Positions 8,101-18,057 of a stretch of DNA of 39,815 nucleotides are shown piece by piece. The DNA lies in the IMG/VR virus record IMGVR_UViG_3300047560_000253, positions 1 through 39,815 of that record; one strand, given 5' to 3'. The notes under the pieces are model-generated. The model did not search any database, had not been told where the DNA came from, and was given only the letters and a program-made list of their open reading frames with translations. Both the position numbers and the translations under genes were made by a program. Position 1 is the first letter of the stretch, and every line of letters begins with the position of its first letter. The stretch is from a virus.

Positions 8101-11056
8101 TACCATGGACGACTTCACAGTTGAAGGAATCAAGGAATCAACAGATCAAAGATCACCATCCAGAAAGGCTAAAAAAGCTGGAGAGATGATTGGTATTGGT
8201 GCTCTGCAGGGTATTGGCGAAGTAGCCAAAAAAGCAGGAACCCAAGCACAAAAAGATTCTATCGCATTAGCTTCAGCTACAAAGGCTGCATATGCAAAAG
8301 ACTCTATTCTTAGAAACCTAACCATTCAGAAAAAGCAAGCAGAGATGATGGGTGCAAACACAGCATCTATCGAACAAGAAATTGCTGCTAGAAGAAAGGC
8401 TATCGCTGCTGAAATAAAGAATGCTGCTGCAGTAGACACTGCAACAAATGCAACAAAGTCTCAAGGATTTACAGGATCTGCTCCACTACCTGCTGGATAC
8501 CAAGGACCTATTGGACCAAACGATAAGCGTAAGGGTAATGGACTTGGTTCTAGAATTCTTGGTGGTATCAAGGGCGTTGGTGGCAAGATCATGGGTGGTG
8601 GCGTTGCTTCTGGAATGGGTCTGGGTATGGCTGGTATGGCTGTTGGAATGATCCCTGGTATGGAGGGCGTAGGTTCAGCGATCTCTATGGCTGGTATGAT
8701 CCCAAGCCTACTTCCAATGCTTGCAAACCCAATTGGAGCCACTGTGGCTGCCCTGGGACTTCTGACGGTAGGTATTATAGCTCTTAACGCAGCTAATGAA
8801 GAAAACAAGAGAAAGCAAATTGCTCTTGGTAATGCATCTGTAATGTCTGCAGATAAGATGATCAAGGTCTCTAAGGATCTTGGAACAGTTACTGCAACAG
8901 AAGCAAGAAGAAGTAGCCAAACAGCATCTATCGCAGGTATCTCAGAAAAGGATATGGGACAAGCAGCATCATATCTTGAAACAGATTCTGGTAAGGCAAT
9001 GCTTGCAGACATTAAAACACAAAAAGAAGGTGGCAAGACAGACTCTGAAATTGCTAACTCAACTGTCAATAATCTAGCAAACCTTGTATCACAGGGAGCA
9101 ATGTCAAAGGAAATAGCTTCTGGAATTCTAACTGCAATGGGGCAGAAGACAGGAAACTTTGCACTTACAGCATCTACATCACAACTTCAAAATCTTACAT
9201 CTGGAAAGACAACAGATGTAGGTGCATCAACAGTTAAGGGTGTAAAAGAATCTTATGGAAACCTGGAGCCAACAACAGTTTCAACATATCGTGGAGAGTT
9301 CAGCACTCTTCCTACAATGATGCCCAAACTTCGTGAAGGTGCAGTAGCGACATCAAATGCATATGCTCAGATTGTTGGTCAAGCAGATATTCTTAACCAG
9401 AAACTAAAGAGTAATCAGATTACTCAAGAAGAATATAACGTAGAGATTACTGAAAATAAGAAGCAGCAAAAAGAAGTATCTGACCAAATTCTTAAAATTA
9501 AAAACACTATGGGTGCATCTGAATGGAATGATACCTTCACAAAGAATATTAAAGAATCTTTTGGTGAAGATAGCGAAGCAGCAAAGACAGCAGATAAGAT
9601 TAATGCACTTGGAGATAGCGACTTTAAGACAAACATGCAAATCAATCTTGAATCTGGTGCACTCACTCCAGATGTTGTAAACAAATTTATTGAGATGCAA
9701 ACAGCAGACGCAAACTTTGGAAAAATGTATACTGCTTCTGTTGCTGTAAATGGGCAAACAGAAACTGACAATCTGGTCATTGCCATGCTTGTTGCTGGAA
9801 AAGACCAAGCCCAGATCGATGCTGTTCTGAAGGTTGCATCAGACAATCCAGAAGCAATGTCCATTATTAACACTTTTACAAGTCGTGCAGGAACATTGGG
9901 AATTAGCCTTGGAGATATAGATCTTACAAATCTAGACAAGCTAAAGCTAATTAATGATGAGTATACCAAAATAGCTGACATGACAAAAAATGGACCAATC
10001 ACTCTTGAGATGGTTACAAAAACAGCAGGTTTCGAAGGATTTAAGGCAAATGCAGAATGGTTCAATGGTCTTCCAAAAGAACAACAGGCATGGGCAATGC
10101 AATACTATATCACTGTAAAAGATACAATCACTGGCGACGACATTAATGCATACATTAAAGCACACAGCCTAGGAGGAAGTGAGGCATTTGCAAATTCATC
10201 TACTGGACAAATGATTCTTGCAGACCAGGGCACAAGAGATAGTGCTGCAAGTGCGATTGCGTCACAAAGAACAAGGACTGCACTTAACGCTCAGGTAAGC
10301 TCTGGTGCATTCAACACTGGCGGTAGCAGTGGTGGCGGTGGTGGTGGCTCCACAGCACCAACAAAATCAGATAAGATCAGTGCAGCCCTATCAATTATTG
10401 GTCGCAAAGAAGACAAAATCAATAAGGCATATGATGAAAGACTCAAAGCACTTGATAAAATTCAGGCAGCCAATGATAAGATTAACCAGCAGAAGAAGGA
10501 TCAGCTTGACATAGCAGATGCACTTTCAAAGGGTGATATTGGTGCTGCAGCACGAGCACAACAACAGGCTCGTGAAACTGCACAAGCAAATGCTCTACAA
10601 GAACAGCGTGATAGAATGACAGCTGCTCGTGATGCACAGATTAAGGGTCTAAAGGTTAATGGAATGACTAGAGACCAGATGGAAGCTTGGCAGCGTTCTC
10701 AAGAGAATACTGCAGATAACAAAACACTTGGCTCGTTCCACCTCGCAACTGGTGGTATGGTTCCAAATACTCAGTACCTAGCTCTTGGTGGAAAGCCAAA
10801 GGGAACCGACACAATTGCAGCTATGCTTACACCAGGAGAGTTTGTAGTTAAGAAGTCAGCAGTCAACAAGATTGGCTCTGGCAACATGAGCAAAATTAAT
10901 AGAGGAGAACTTCCTACAAACGCTGGCGGTTCAGTGTATAATTATAGTATCAATGTTAGTGTTAAGTCAGATGCAGACCCAGATAAGATTGCAAATGTAG
11001 TTATGACAAAGATTAAGAATATTGAAAACCAGGGTATGAAGGGGGATAAGGCATAA
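5189..11056 (+). CDS. Tape measure protein
   Basis: 1955 aa, the largest gene here, placed right after the tail chaperones. The N-terminal quarter (about residues 180-420) matches the TP901-type tape-measure core: QMEEQVIKFQRVYGDF, then LAKAFTKYGVSVSDTM, then the GG(I/N)xxDLAFFLTAMKEGG region. Hydrophobic, Gly-rich membrane-like stretches lie at about 540-585 and 1135-1205, as usual in tape measures that enter the host membrane. Two copies of the GGMV...G-E-(A/F)-V motif common in these proteins occur near 665-695 and 1850-1885. Long helical, Gln/Lys-rich segments fill the rest; a Gly/Ser linker lies near 1710. No peptidase or lysozyme motif is seen. By the usual ~0.15 nm per residue the tail would be close to 290 nm. 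The ATG has AGAGGTG upstream; an earlier ATG at 5185 stops after three codons. Confidence 0.92.
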   Translation: MADIQSNISVNIDTSGALASLKALQGQISAFHQQMSKSGALAASEMSKMQNSLMNGINRSGQFDARLKTIKTTTESFTEALEKNKLSMGEYFRYAGAATKDFGKLFGKEFDTIEKVARERVKDLQTQYIKMGRDANGAMKAISIRPLTLDLDDASTKMQIAAQRQQILNQVLKQGSTQMLNWGKNTQWAGRQLMVGFTVPLTMLGQIAGKTFMQMEEQVIKFQRVYGDFSTTTQQTKEMTTEVTNLAKAFTKYGVSVSDTMGMAADAAAMGKVGADLLAQVQSATELSVLGGIDQKQALETTISLTNAFGIATDQLKSKINFLNVVENQTVTSIEDLTIAIPKAAPVIKQLGGNVEDLAFFLTAMKEGGIDAAEGANALKSGIASIINPTKKASDMLSGFGINIKGIVEANKGDVKGMVMGVAEALNTLDPLKRAQAIEQLFGKFQFARISTLFKNITDVNSQATKVAALAAQGPEASAILAQRELKKIEESPMFKFKKALEDLKTELVPLGEQFLKIVTPIAEFVKKALEGFNNLSDGVKGVVGNIALWLGGIGPIAIMTIGLIANGVANMIKIFATIKGFLNGVGKGTQDLGSQTSYMTSKQVEAAAVAASLDQVHSKLRQTFTAEAGAVANLTTQLEKAVAAQKQFGWTPGAMPGAAGKGRKKFAAGGMVVGPGGPKDDLVPTDLSNGEAVIDAATVKKNPRIIGALFAGKKINIPGYASNNRGAFRSSGPVTADTPSQYENVFAHIADPIAMTLEDFVKKLKAAGQAIPADIQRKLDAGFEKASVRTYGGLGFETRQSYNDAMKPGRAGVVPKDFIKDFEDRGLDKWKTSLKVAGINLSDVSDELGQLDKSIVDQIKNAQKLDKNFVVTDKAIADFTEVALKPLREKGSQLAAGFDKAKKTVTEVRGNTTQAIASAAGYRAEPGRPGYYINDKYSEGDKDYRVNTGRLVKIGGGAKGKTSRGVLGGATMDDFTVEGIKESTDQRSPSRKAKKAGEMIGIGALQGIGEVAKKAGTQAQKDSIALASATKAAYAKDSILRNLTIQKKQAEMMGANTASIEQEIAARRKAIAAEIKNAAAVDTATNATKSQGFTGSAPLPAGYQGPIGPNDKRKGNGLGSRILGGIKGVGGKIMGGGVASGMGLGMAGMAVGMIPGMEGVGSAISMAGMIPSLLPMLANPIGATVAALGLLTVGIIALNAANEENKRKQIALGNASVMSADKMIKVSKDLGTVTATEARRSSQTASIAGISEKDMGQAASYLETDSGKAMLADIKTQKEGGKTDSEIANSTVNNLANLVSQGAMSKEIASGILTAMGQKTGNFALTASTSQLQNLTSGKTTDVGASTVKGVKESYGNLEPTTVSTYRGEFSTLPTMMPKLREGAVATSNAYAQIVGQADILNQKLKSNQITQEEYNVEITENKKQQKEVSDQILKIKNTMGASEWNDTFTKNIKESFGEDSEAAKTADKINALGDSDFKTNMQINLESGALTPDVVNKFIEMQTADANFGKMYTASVAVNGQTETDNLVIAMLVAGKDQAQIDAVLKVASDNPEAMSIINTFTSRAGTLGISLGDIDLTNLDKLKLINDEYTKIADMTKNGPITLEMVTKTAGFEGFKANAEWFNGLPKEQQAWAMQYYITVKDTITGDDINAYIKAHSLGGSEAFANSSTGQMILADQGTRDSAASAIASQRTRTALNAQVSSGAFNTGGSSGGGGGGSTAPTKSDKISAALSIIGRKEDKINKAYDERLKALDKIQAANDKINQQKKDQLDIADALSKGDIGAAARAQQQARETAQANALQEQRDRMTAARDAQIKGLKVNGMTRDQMEAWQRSQENTADNKTLGSFHLATGGMVPNTQYLALGGKPKGTDTIAAMLTPGEFVVKKSAVNKIGSGNMSKINRGELPTNAGGSVYNYSINVSVKSDADPDKIANVVMTKIKNIENQGMKGDKA

Positions 11057-11865
11057 TGGCAACAGCAAACTATATGGACGGAAGAGTCAAGTACAAAAGA
11101 CCGCAAGCCGTTATCTTTGCAGATAACCCAGGCACACTTGACACAGTGTGGACATCATCTGGAAGAACAGCAACTCTAACATCTGGTGGAACAACGTTCG
11201 TAGCACTTAATGGTATATCTGGCATGTATGTTGGTCAATCATTCCAGGTAACAAGCGGTGCTGGTGCATTCGGAACAAATGCAAAGATTACTGCTATTAA
11301 TCAGCAGACATTAGTCGTTACAGTATCAGTCCCACATGCAACTACTGGCTCAGTAGTATTCCGCACAGGAAGTATTTCATATGTTCCAGAAGGAACAGAG
11401 TTCGTAAACTTTATTGTTCTATCAGACCACAATAGATCACCAATCGATATCTCTACAGACCGTATTGAAAAGCGTGAACGTATGGTGAATGGGCGTATGC
11501 GTTCATACCACGTTGTTGACAAAATTAAGTTTGGTCTATCATGGGACATGCTTCCATCAAGAGCATTCTATACAACACCAACTTTTAATTCAAGTGGAAA
11601 GCCAAACATAGAGCCATACACAGTAGATGGCGGTGCAGGTGGTAATGATCTGCTAAAATGGTATGAGGATCATGTTGGATCTTTTTGGGTGTACCTTGCA
11701 TATGACAAGTACACAGCAATAGGAACAGATGCAGCAGCATATGGGCACATGAACCAATATAACCAGGTAATTGAAATGTACACATCAGATTTCTCTCACA
11801 ATGTTAAAACAAGAGGGAGCCTATTCGATATGTGGGATGTTTCAATTTCCCTAGAAGAGGCATAG
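11056..11865 (+). CDS. Minor tail protein, distal-tail (Dit) position
   Basis: 269 aa, starting at the ATG that overlaps the tape-measure stop (TAATG). In siphoviruses the gene directly after the tape measure is usually the distal tail protein, which forms the ring joining the tube to the adsorption apparatus. Residues about 30-80 carry a small beta module (MYVGQSFQVTSGAGAF... then TLVVTVSVPH) also found in other tail genes of this phage. The rest has a conserved-looking core (NRSPIDISTDRIEKRERMVNG, FGLSWDMLPSR) and a strand-rich end (MWDVSISLEEA) typical of actinophage minor tail proteins. Dit function is inferred from order and size. Confidence 0.62.
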   Translation: MATANYMDGRVKYKRPQAVIFADNPGTLDTVWTSSGRTATLTSGGTTFVALNGISGMYVGQSFQVTSGAGAFGTNAKITAINQQTLVVTVSVPHATTGSVVFRTGSISYVPEGTEFVNFIVLSDHNRSPIDISTDRIEKRERMVNGRMRSYHVVDKIKFGLSWDMLPSRAFYTTPTFNSSGKPNIEPYTVDGGAGGNDLLKWYEDHVGSFWVYLAYDKYTAIGTDAAAYGHMNQYNQVIEMYTSDFSHNVKTRGSLFDMWDVSISLEEA

Positions 11866-11866
11866 T

Positions 11867-14800
11867 ATGTGGAATAGTATAAATAACGTAGTAGAAGATT
11901 ACTTAGAAACTTCATCGACAATCCGTTCACAGTCATTGGTGACTGCTGAGTGGAATTTAAACATGATTGATAATGTTAGCGAAATTGGTAACTATAGACA
12001 TAGACCAAGCAGTGCTGACGGAGACTCTGACTTTATTTATAACATAGTAGCTCCAGCATTTATAAGAGAGACAAGTTCTGCTCATGGAAGCTCTTTTTAC
12101 TACGGTGCAACAGATGCAGATATAGTAGTTGACGGAGGGTTTGATGAAAACAATGACCCAATCATCTTTACAACAATAAAGAAAAAGATGAAGGCTCTAT
12201 TCTCCCTAGAAGACTGCCTTGGCAGATTCCGACCACGTTCTGGAATTAATAAGGTGATCTACTTTGACGGTAAATACTTAAACCGTGTACACGCTGATAT
12301 GGCACGTCAACCAAGATTTTATTTCCCAACACCAGACGACAAGTTTAAGTACTGGACATCCTATAGAACTGAGGGTAGGGCAATACAGCTAGAGTCAACA
12401 GTTACCAAGGTATACGTAACAGAAACAGTTAATGGACAAAAGATAACTAGAATAAAAGCACCACTGAATGGATTCAAGGCTGGAGATTCTGTTTCATTTA
12501 CAGATACAGGAATAGCTGCACTAGATGGAAAATCATTTGTAGTTAGTTCATCTAGCTCTAACTACATAAAGATATATGGAGATATTTCTGCAACCATTCA
12601 AACAGTAGCTAATGGAATTGCCTCATCAACATCTATGCAAAATTCTACAAGAGGATTTTCGTATAGAGAAGGAGAAGACTTCCTAATTGATGATGCTGCA
12701 CCATTCGTAGTTTACAAAGAGACTGTGCCAGCAAACAGGATTACAGTTAAGATGCAGACCAAGGTTGGCGAAATCGATTTGGGACCATATTACGATACAG
12801 ATGGAAATGAATATGATGATCCATTCTTTGACAAAGACGGAAACCGTGTAAAAGAGACACCACTTGACTGGAAGATTCAGACACTAGATTCTGGGAATCA
12901 GTGGGTAGATGCATATGACTTTGCACTAAATCCATATGATATCCCATCACACGGACATGTTGAAATGTCATATGGATTAAACGTTCCAGAGACAACAGTA
13001 AACATATCAAATCTAAGAGAGATCTTCCTAATAGCTGGAACAATTTCTTCATCATCAGCACTTCCAGATGCAGCACCAGAAGGATACGCATATCTTGTAA
13101 CAGAGATTAATGGACCTGGAACAATTTATGTAGCCTACCATGACAATTTGGGGTTCGCAGGATATGACTCATTTGATGCTGTATATGCATGGTATCTGTC
13201 AAACCAAGAGATTCCAACAAATACATCAAGCTTCGTAACTGACTTTACCAATCCAGCATTCTATATGCAAGATGGTATTAAAAAGTATAGAGATATTCAG
13301 TATATCAATGGTATGAGAATTGTAGTAAAGTCAATGACTGCAGAGAATGCGTCATTCGACCTTATTGAGATGTCACCAAGACTGGCTGCAAATATCACAG
13401 ACATGACACAAAAAATTTCTCTGCAAAAACATGCATCAGACCTTGGTTCAAGCGGTATGCCTGTTGGTCAGCTACTAGCTTCTACAGGAACACTAAGTCT
13501 TTTCGACTTTGACCAATCTTTTAACAAGAATAACCCAGACAGCATGGTTGCTAACCTATCTTCAAAGAATCTTCAGATTAAGGTATACGAAAGCCTATTC
13601 CCAGGTAATGGAATAGTCTACAATATTCCAATTAAGACATTATACGCAGACGGATTCCCAGAATCAAATGATGAGTCTAGAGAAGTCACGATAAAGATTA
13701 GAGACCTGTTCTTCTACTTTGAGTCAGTCAAAGCACCAGAACTTCTAATTCCAAACTGCTCACTAAGCATGGCTGTATCATGTCTAATGGATTCAATTGG
13801 ATTCTCAAACTATACATTCAAGCGTCCAGATGGCGAAACAAAGGAAGCAGTAATTCCGTACTTCTTTGTTGGACCAGATACCACAGTTGCTCAGGTACTA
13901 GAAGATCTAGCAGTATCTACACAGACAGCGATGTTCTTTGACGAATATAACAATTTAATTCTAATGTCGAAAGAATACATGATGCCAAAGAATGAAGACG
14001 TTAGACCAACAGACTTTACTTTTGTTGGTGACGATACATCTCTTGCAAACATTATGCAAATCCAGTCCATTGATGATGACGTTTATAATGATGGAAAGAT
14101 TGTTTATGAAACAAAGTATATTCAAAGATCATATTCATCTCTAGCACAGGCTGGTCACATTGATCAAGACAAGACATGGATATATAAGCCAGTCCTACTT
14201 TGGGAGGTATCTCCAGAAGAGAATACAAAGTCATGGAATGATGAATCTGCCAAGCAGTCTTCATACACACTTTCTGCAATTCCTCTAGACACAACACTTA
14301 CAGCAGATCTTCCACAAGTTGTAAATGGAGTAATAGTAAACAATGTGATGGACCTAGGTGAAGCCGTATATTGGCTATCTCGTTACAATGGATACTTCTA
14401 TGCAAATGGAGAAATCATTCAATTTGATGCAGTTCAATACAATGTTGCCAATGTTGGCAATGTTTGGATTTCAGATGTAGAGGAATACCAGAAGTATTTT
14501 GCTAATATTCCTTTTGGTGGTAAGATTTACCCAACAGGCTTAGTTAGAATTTTTGCAGAACCATTCTACAACAGCACAACTAATACACTAAAGGAAGGTG
14601 CTGTAGCCAAGCATGGTCGTGCACAATTTGGTACAGATGCAGTATTGCACCAGGCAGGTCTAGATTCTACATGGGTAGAAGATAAAAACAAGAAGACATT
14701 CTTGATGAACAGCTCTTTAATGTTTAATGGTGGAACAGTTCCAGATACATATCAAAACGTATCTTCTGGAAATCTCAATTCTGCAACAAGAGTAAAGATT

Positions 14801-16417
14801 GGATACGCTACTGTAAATGGAGTTATAAAGAATTACCTAAGTGCCAACTCTGTTAAAGAAACAGAAGCAAATAACTCTAAAGACTCAACAGTTCCAGGAA
14901 CAATCCAAAGCTCCGCACTAGTTCTTGACGGTCCAACATACCCATCTGGATATAACCCACAACAGTTTGTTCAGTATGTATATAAGCCAATGGCAGACTC
15001 ATACCAGCACTTTTCAACTAGAATGAGAATTATTGGATCAATGGAAGACGAAAAGGCTAAGTCTCAGTCACCTGTTGGTAGCACACCATACTATAAAGTA
15101 AATGGAGAAAACGTTGGTGGTTCATCTGGCGGTATTGCAATTTGGGTAGACCCAGCAACTAACTGCGGATACTATTACGAAATCGTAGCATTGACAGACA
15201 CAGAAGTAAATGCATTTACTGGAACTGCAGAAGCAATTAACACAGTATTCTTCTATAAGATTCAGGCAGCTGCAGATGGTACAGCAATTCCAATTGTTCT
15301 TTGGTCTGGTCTAACTCCAATCATCTGTGATGATGGACGATTCACTGGTCAGGCTAGAATGACTACAGAAAAGAATCCGACGGTATATGATTTGGGAGTA
15401 GAGTTCTCAATTAAAGACAGCGATAACGTTAAGTTTAACCTATACATGAATGACGAAATGATTGCAACGGTTACAGATAAAGATAGACTGCAGCAAAAGA
15501 ATGGAATCTCCTTGTTTGTTCGTGGTTCAGCAAGAGCAATGTTTGAAAACGTATTTGCCATTAAGCAAAATTATTCAGATGAAAGATCTGGAAAACTTAA
15601 TGCACCAGTAAGCTCGGCATTTGGATTTACTAATCCATCATCTACTGTAGCATCTAGACGATTCTCTTTAAGCGGTGCCATTAAGAGCACAGTGCTAGAT
15701 GGATTGTCAAACGTATATGAGCCACAGTACAACATGTACTTTGAAGAGTTTGGAACTATCATGAGAGAGTGTGCATACTTCAACATTAAGTACGATAAGG
15801 CGTATCCTGCACTCTACGCAAAAATGTCTCCAACATTCAATAACAATCAGGGATACGCTGTGTCTGGATTTACAGCAAATGCCTTTGGTGCTCAGTTCTT
15901 GCTGTTCAATACAACAGATACAGTTCTTAGCCTAGACAGTGGTAGTGGAAACTATCTAAGAATTCAGGGAGTTACATTTACACAAAACTCTCGCCACGAC
16001 CTAACTGTGGACGAATTCTTCTCTGACGCTGGAGATCTTTCTGACCCAGAATACAGAGACGGAAAAGTCTACAATGCTAAGTACGATGAGTCATACGATG
16101 ATCTCAAAAAGAATAGATTATCATATGGAAAGAAATCTTTCACACTAGATGCACCATACATCCAAACACAAGATGCAGCAAAAGACATGATGACATGGCT
16201 TGTTGGAAAGATAATGAAGCCACGCAAGGCAGTAGGTCTTGAAGTGTTCTCAATGCCACATCTTCAGCTTGGGGACATTGTGGAAATCCAGTTTAATAAA
16301 GACGGTATTGGTCAGGTCTCTAAATCATCTTCTGGAAGATACGTAATCTACTCAATAGAGTATAATAGAGATAATAATGGTCCATCAACCATTATGCACT
16401 TAAGCGAGGTAAAATAA
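11867..16417 (+). CDS. Large minor tail protein: tail hub with carbohydrate-binding-like domain
   Basis: 1516 aa. The middle part (about residues 500-760) has the pattern of tail-hub/Tal proteins: SLFDFDQSFN, FYFESVKAPELL, then a domain with VAQVLEDLAVSTQTAMFFDE. The extreme C-terminus (MPHLQLGDIVEIQFN, then SGRYVIYSIEYNRDNN) resembles the closing OB-like/hub strands seen in many actinophage tail proteins. Between about 1040 and 1235 lies a beta-sandwich-like segment (FSTRMRIIGSM, GGIAIWVDPATNCGYYYEIV, FENVFAIKQ) that reads like a concanavalin-A/laminin-G-type jelly roll, plausible for binding host glycans. A small beta module recurs at about 200-240. It follows the Dit-like gene after one base, so it should be the central adsorption protein at the tail tip. 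Confidence 0.75.
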   Translation: MWNSINNVVEDYLETSSTIRSQSLVTAEWNLNMIDNVSEIGNYRHRPSSADGDSDFIYNIVAPAFIRETSSAHGSSFYYGATDADIVVDGGFDENNDPIIFTTIKKKMKALFSLEDCLGRFRPRSGINKVIYFDGKYLNRVHADMARQPRFYFPTPDDKFKYWTSYRTEGRAIQLESTVTKVYVTETVNGQKITRIKAPLNGFKAGDSVSFTDTGIAALDGKSFVVSSSSSNYIKIYGDISATIQTVANGIASSTSMQNSTRGFSYREGEDFLIDDAAPFVVYKETVPANRITVKMQTKVGEIDLGPYYDTDGNEYDDPFFDKDGNRVKETPLDWKIQTLDSGNQWVDAYDFALNPYDIPSHGHVEMSYGLNVPETTVNISNLREIFLIAGTISSSSALPDAAPEGYAYLVTEINGPGTIYVAYHDNLGFAGYDSFDAVYAWYLSNQEIPTNTSSFVTDFTNPAFYMQDGIKKYRDIQYINGMRIVVKSMTAENASFDLIEMSPRLAANITDMTQKISLQKHASDLGSSGMPVGQLLASTGTLSLFDFDQSFNKNNPDSMVANLSSKNLQIKVYESLFPGNGIVYNIPIKTLYADGFPESNDESREVTIKIRDLFFYFESVKAPELLIPNCSLSMAVSCLMDSIGFSNYTFKRPDGETKEAVIPYFFVGPDTTVAQVLEDLAVSTQTAMFFDEYNNLILMSKEYMMPKNEDVRPTDFTFVGDDTSLANIMQIQSIDDDVYNDGKIVYETKYIQRSYSSLAQAGHIDQDKTWIYKPVLLWEVSPEENTKSWNDESAKQSSYTLSAIPLDTTLTADLPQVVNGVIVNNVMDLGEAVYWLSRYNGYFYANGEIIQFDAVQYNVANVGNVWISDVEEYQKYFANIPFGGKIYPTGLVRIFAEPFYNSTTNTLKEGAVAKHGRAQFGTDAVLHQAGLDSTWVEDKNKKTFLMNSSLMFNGGTVPDTYQNVSSGNLNSATRVKIGYATVNGVIKNYLSANSVKETEANNSKDSTVPGTIQSSALVLDGPTYPSGYNPQQFVQYVYKPMADSYQHFSTRMRIIGSMEDEKAKSQSPVGSTPYYKVNGENVGGSSGGIAIWVDPATNCGYYYEIVALTDTEVNAFTGTAEAINTVFFYKIQAAADGTAIPIVLWSGLTPIICDDGRFTGQARMTTEKNPTVYDLGVEFSIKDSDNVKFNLYMNDEMIATVTDKDRLQQKNGISLFVRGSARAMFENVFAIKQNYSDERSGKLNAPVSSAFGFTNPSSTVASRRFSLSGAIKSTVLDGLSNVYEPQYNMYFEEFGTIMRECAYFNIKYDKAYPALYAKMSPTFNNNQGYAVSGFTANAFGAQFLLFNTTDTVLSLDSGSGNYLRIQGVTFTQNSRHDLTVDEFFSDAGDLSDPEYRDGKVYNAKYDESYDDLKKNRLSYGKKSFTLDAPYIQTQDAAKDMMTWLVGKIMKPRKAVGLEVFSMPHLQLGDIVEIQFNKDGIGQVSKSSSGRYVIYSIEYNRDNNGPSTIMHLSEVK

Positions 16418-16932
16418 TGGCAGCAGTCTTAGTAGTTAAACCAGCAGTTCCACCTAAAAAAGATAGGGCTGCCTCTAAGGTGGTTAAGGTTGCAACATCG
16501 AACCTATTTATTACAGACCAACGTGTAGAGCAGACAGACCTAATGGCAGATGCTATTCTTGAGGATATTGGTGGACAAGAGCTTATTAATATAACCAGGA
16601 ATGACCTTTTGAATGGTCAGAATGTAACCTACAACGTAATAGAGAACCTAGAATCGACTCAAAGAAAGTTTAACCCAGGTGAGCTAATTAAGCTTCAGAG
16701 CACATCTTCAGATTTTTTCGAGTCATTCTCCCTAGACCTAAACGATTTTACTCCAAACTTTGGAACTGGGGTAATAGATGCTGGAGTAAATGCTGGACAA
16801 AACTCTGGAGAGATAGTCTACGTTGACCCAGATACAGGTAATCTCATTATCAATACAATTAATTTATCAGACAATCTTGTTCTGGAGGTGAGCTTTGTAT
16901 CATACTCAGATATCTCTTCAACAGAGGTTTAA
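16417..16932 (+). CDS. Minor tail protein, unknown role
   Basis: 171 aa, starting at the ATG overlapping the previous stop (TAATG). A basic, Pro/Val-rich N-terminus (about 1-25) is followed by a segment with an IGGQELINITRNDLLNGQNV core and a beta-rich C-terminal half ending in LVLEVSFVSYSDI. I do not recognise a domain, but similar small proteins lie between the hub and fibre genes in actinophages. The gene is part of the tail operon; the next gene starts 15 nt later from its own -10 element. Confidence 0.5.
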   Translation: MAAVLVVKPAVPPKKDRAASKVVKVATSNLFITDQRVEQTDLMADAILEDIGGQELINITRNDLLNGQNVTYNVIENLESTQRKFNPGELIKLQSTSSDFFESFSLDLNDFTPNFGTGVIDAGVNAGQNSGEIVYVDPDTGNLIINTINLSDNLVLEVSFVSYSDISSTEV

Positions 16933-16941
16933 TGATACAAT
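16933..16941 (+). promoter_or_regulatory. Extended -10 element for a leaderless tail gene
   Basis: TGA-TACAAT spans the stop codon of the previous gene (the TGA is out of frame with it). The last T is 7 nt before the ATG at 16948, so transcription should start at the ATG itself. There is no Shine-Dalgarno between them. Confidence 0.6.
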
Positions 16942-16947
16942 ATTAAT

Positions 16948-18057
16948 ATGATAACTAACAAGGGAAAGTCTGTAATCTCCAAATACATGATTGGTCAAAC
17001 ATCAGCATATGCTTCATATCTTGCAATTGGGTGTGGACCAGCACCACTAAAACCAACAGACACTATTGACGTAGAATCGCTTAAAACAAAGGAAACGCTA
17101 GATTTTGAAACTCTAAGAGTTCCGATTACTTCTAGAGGATATGTAACGCAGGTAATCGATGGAACCCCAGTTTCTCAGCTAGTTCTTACTGCACAGCTTC
17201 CTGCAGAAAGCAGTTATGGAATAACAGAGGTGGGCATCTATCCTGCACTGTCAAACCCTGTTGCTGTTGGAAACGACAGTAGAATGCTACTCACCTTTGA
17301 CAACAATGAGGCATGGCTTGTTCGTGACACCATCCCAGCAACACCAACATCAACAATTATCGTAGATGGTCAAATCAATGAAACTACACCAACAACAATT
17401 TTTGCAAATTTGCTAGATCCAGTTATCACAAACCAAACTAGAATTCTTCACAACGAAGCACCACGTAACGGTTCAACATCATTGGTTACTCCAGGAAACC
17501 TGTCAACATTTTCAGGTACAACACCACAGGCTGGAAAGTATTTAGTCATTACAAATCCTGGCATCAATCTTAGCCAAAGCTCTCCAAAGGACAAGCTTAA
17601 GATTGCATTTTCAGTAATGCCAAAAACAATGCTATCTTCTGTTTCTGGAACTGCGAAGATTGTTGTAGAGTTTGGAAACCAAGAGGGTATTGGTGTAGGT
17701 GGATACGCACGAGCAATATATTCTGTAAACATAACAGATCCTGTTGGAGGAGCGACACCATCAAGATACTTCACAGCATCAATCGACATCAAAGACCTAG
17801 TGCAATCTGGATTCTCTTGGGCAGATGCAACATACATTAAAGTCTTCGTATATGCTGGTGCAGACAATATCGTAGCTCTAGACGGAATGAGGGTAGACAA
17901 TGTCTCATCAGAAAGCCCTGTATACGGTCTAGTCGGATATACAGTCATCAAGAACCTTCTGACAACTTCTGGGGGTACTCCAGGTGCGGTCCCAATTGTA
18001 AAAGATAAGGACAAGACAAGCCTAATTGAATTTAGGTTCCAAGTGAGTGTAGGATAA
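16948..18057 (+). CDS. Minor tail / fibre protein
   Basis: 369 aa. The N-terminus (ITNKGKSVISKYMIGQ, then YASYLAIGCGP) and the following YGITEVGIYP motif match the tail-attachment domain of many phage fibre and minor tail proteins of Gram-positive hosts. The C-terminal two thirds are beta-rich, with Thr/Val-rich strands that suggest a sandwich domain for surface binding, about residues 165-330. The gene is expected to be expressed from a leaderless mRNA and also by read-through from the tail operon. It overlaps the next gene by one base (TAATG). Confidence 0.65.
   Translation: MITNKGKSVISKYMIGQTSAYASYLAIGCGPAPLKPTDTIDVESLKTKETLDFETLRVPITSRGYVTQVIDGTPVSQLVLTAQLPAESSYGITEVGIYPALSNPVAVGNDSRMLLTFDNNEAWLVRDTIPATPTSTIIVDGQINETTPTTIFANLLDPVITNQTRILHNEAPRNGSTSLVTPGNLSTFSGTTPQAGKYLVITNPGINLSQSSPKDKLKIAFSVMPKTMLSSVSGTAKIVVEFGNQEGIGVGGYARAIYSVNITDPVGGATPSRYFTASIDIKDLVQSGFSWADATYIKVFVYAGADNIVALDGMRVDNVSSESPVYGLVGYTVIKNLLTTSGGTPGAVPIVKDKDKTSLIEFRFQVSVG

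Noticed and set aside
8461-9069. 202-aa open frame on the minus strand in the tape-measure gene
   Set aside because: Complement of helical, Ala/Gly-rich tape-measure codons; no ribosome site or promoter, and Ile/Pro-rich sequence without a plausible fold.
9424-10065. 213-aa minus-strand open frame
   Set aside because: Also antisense of the tape-measure gene; no start signal and no recognisable domain. The other minus-strand frames in the window are of the same kind.
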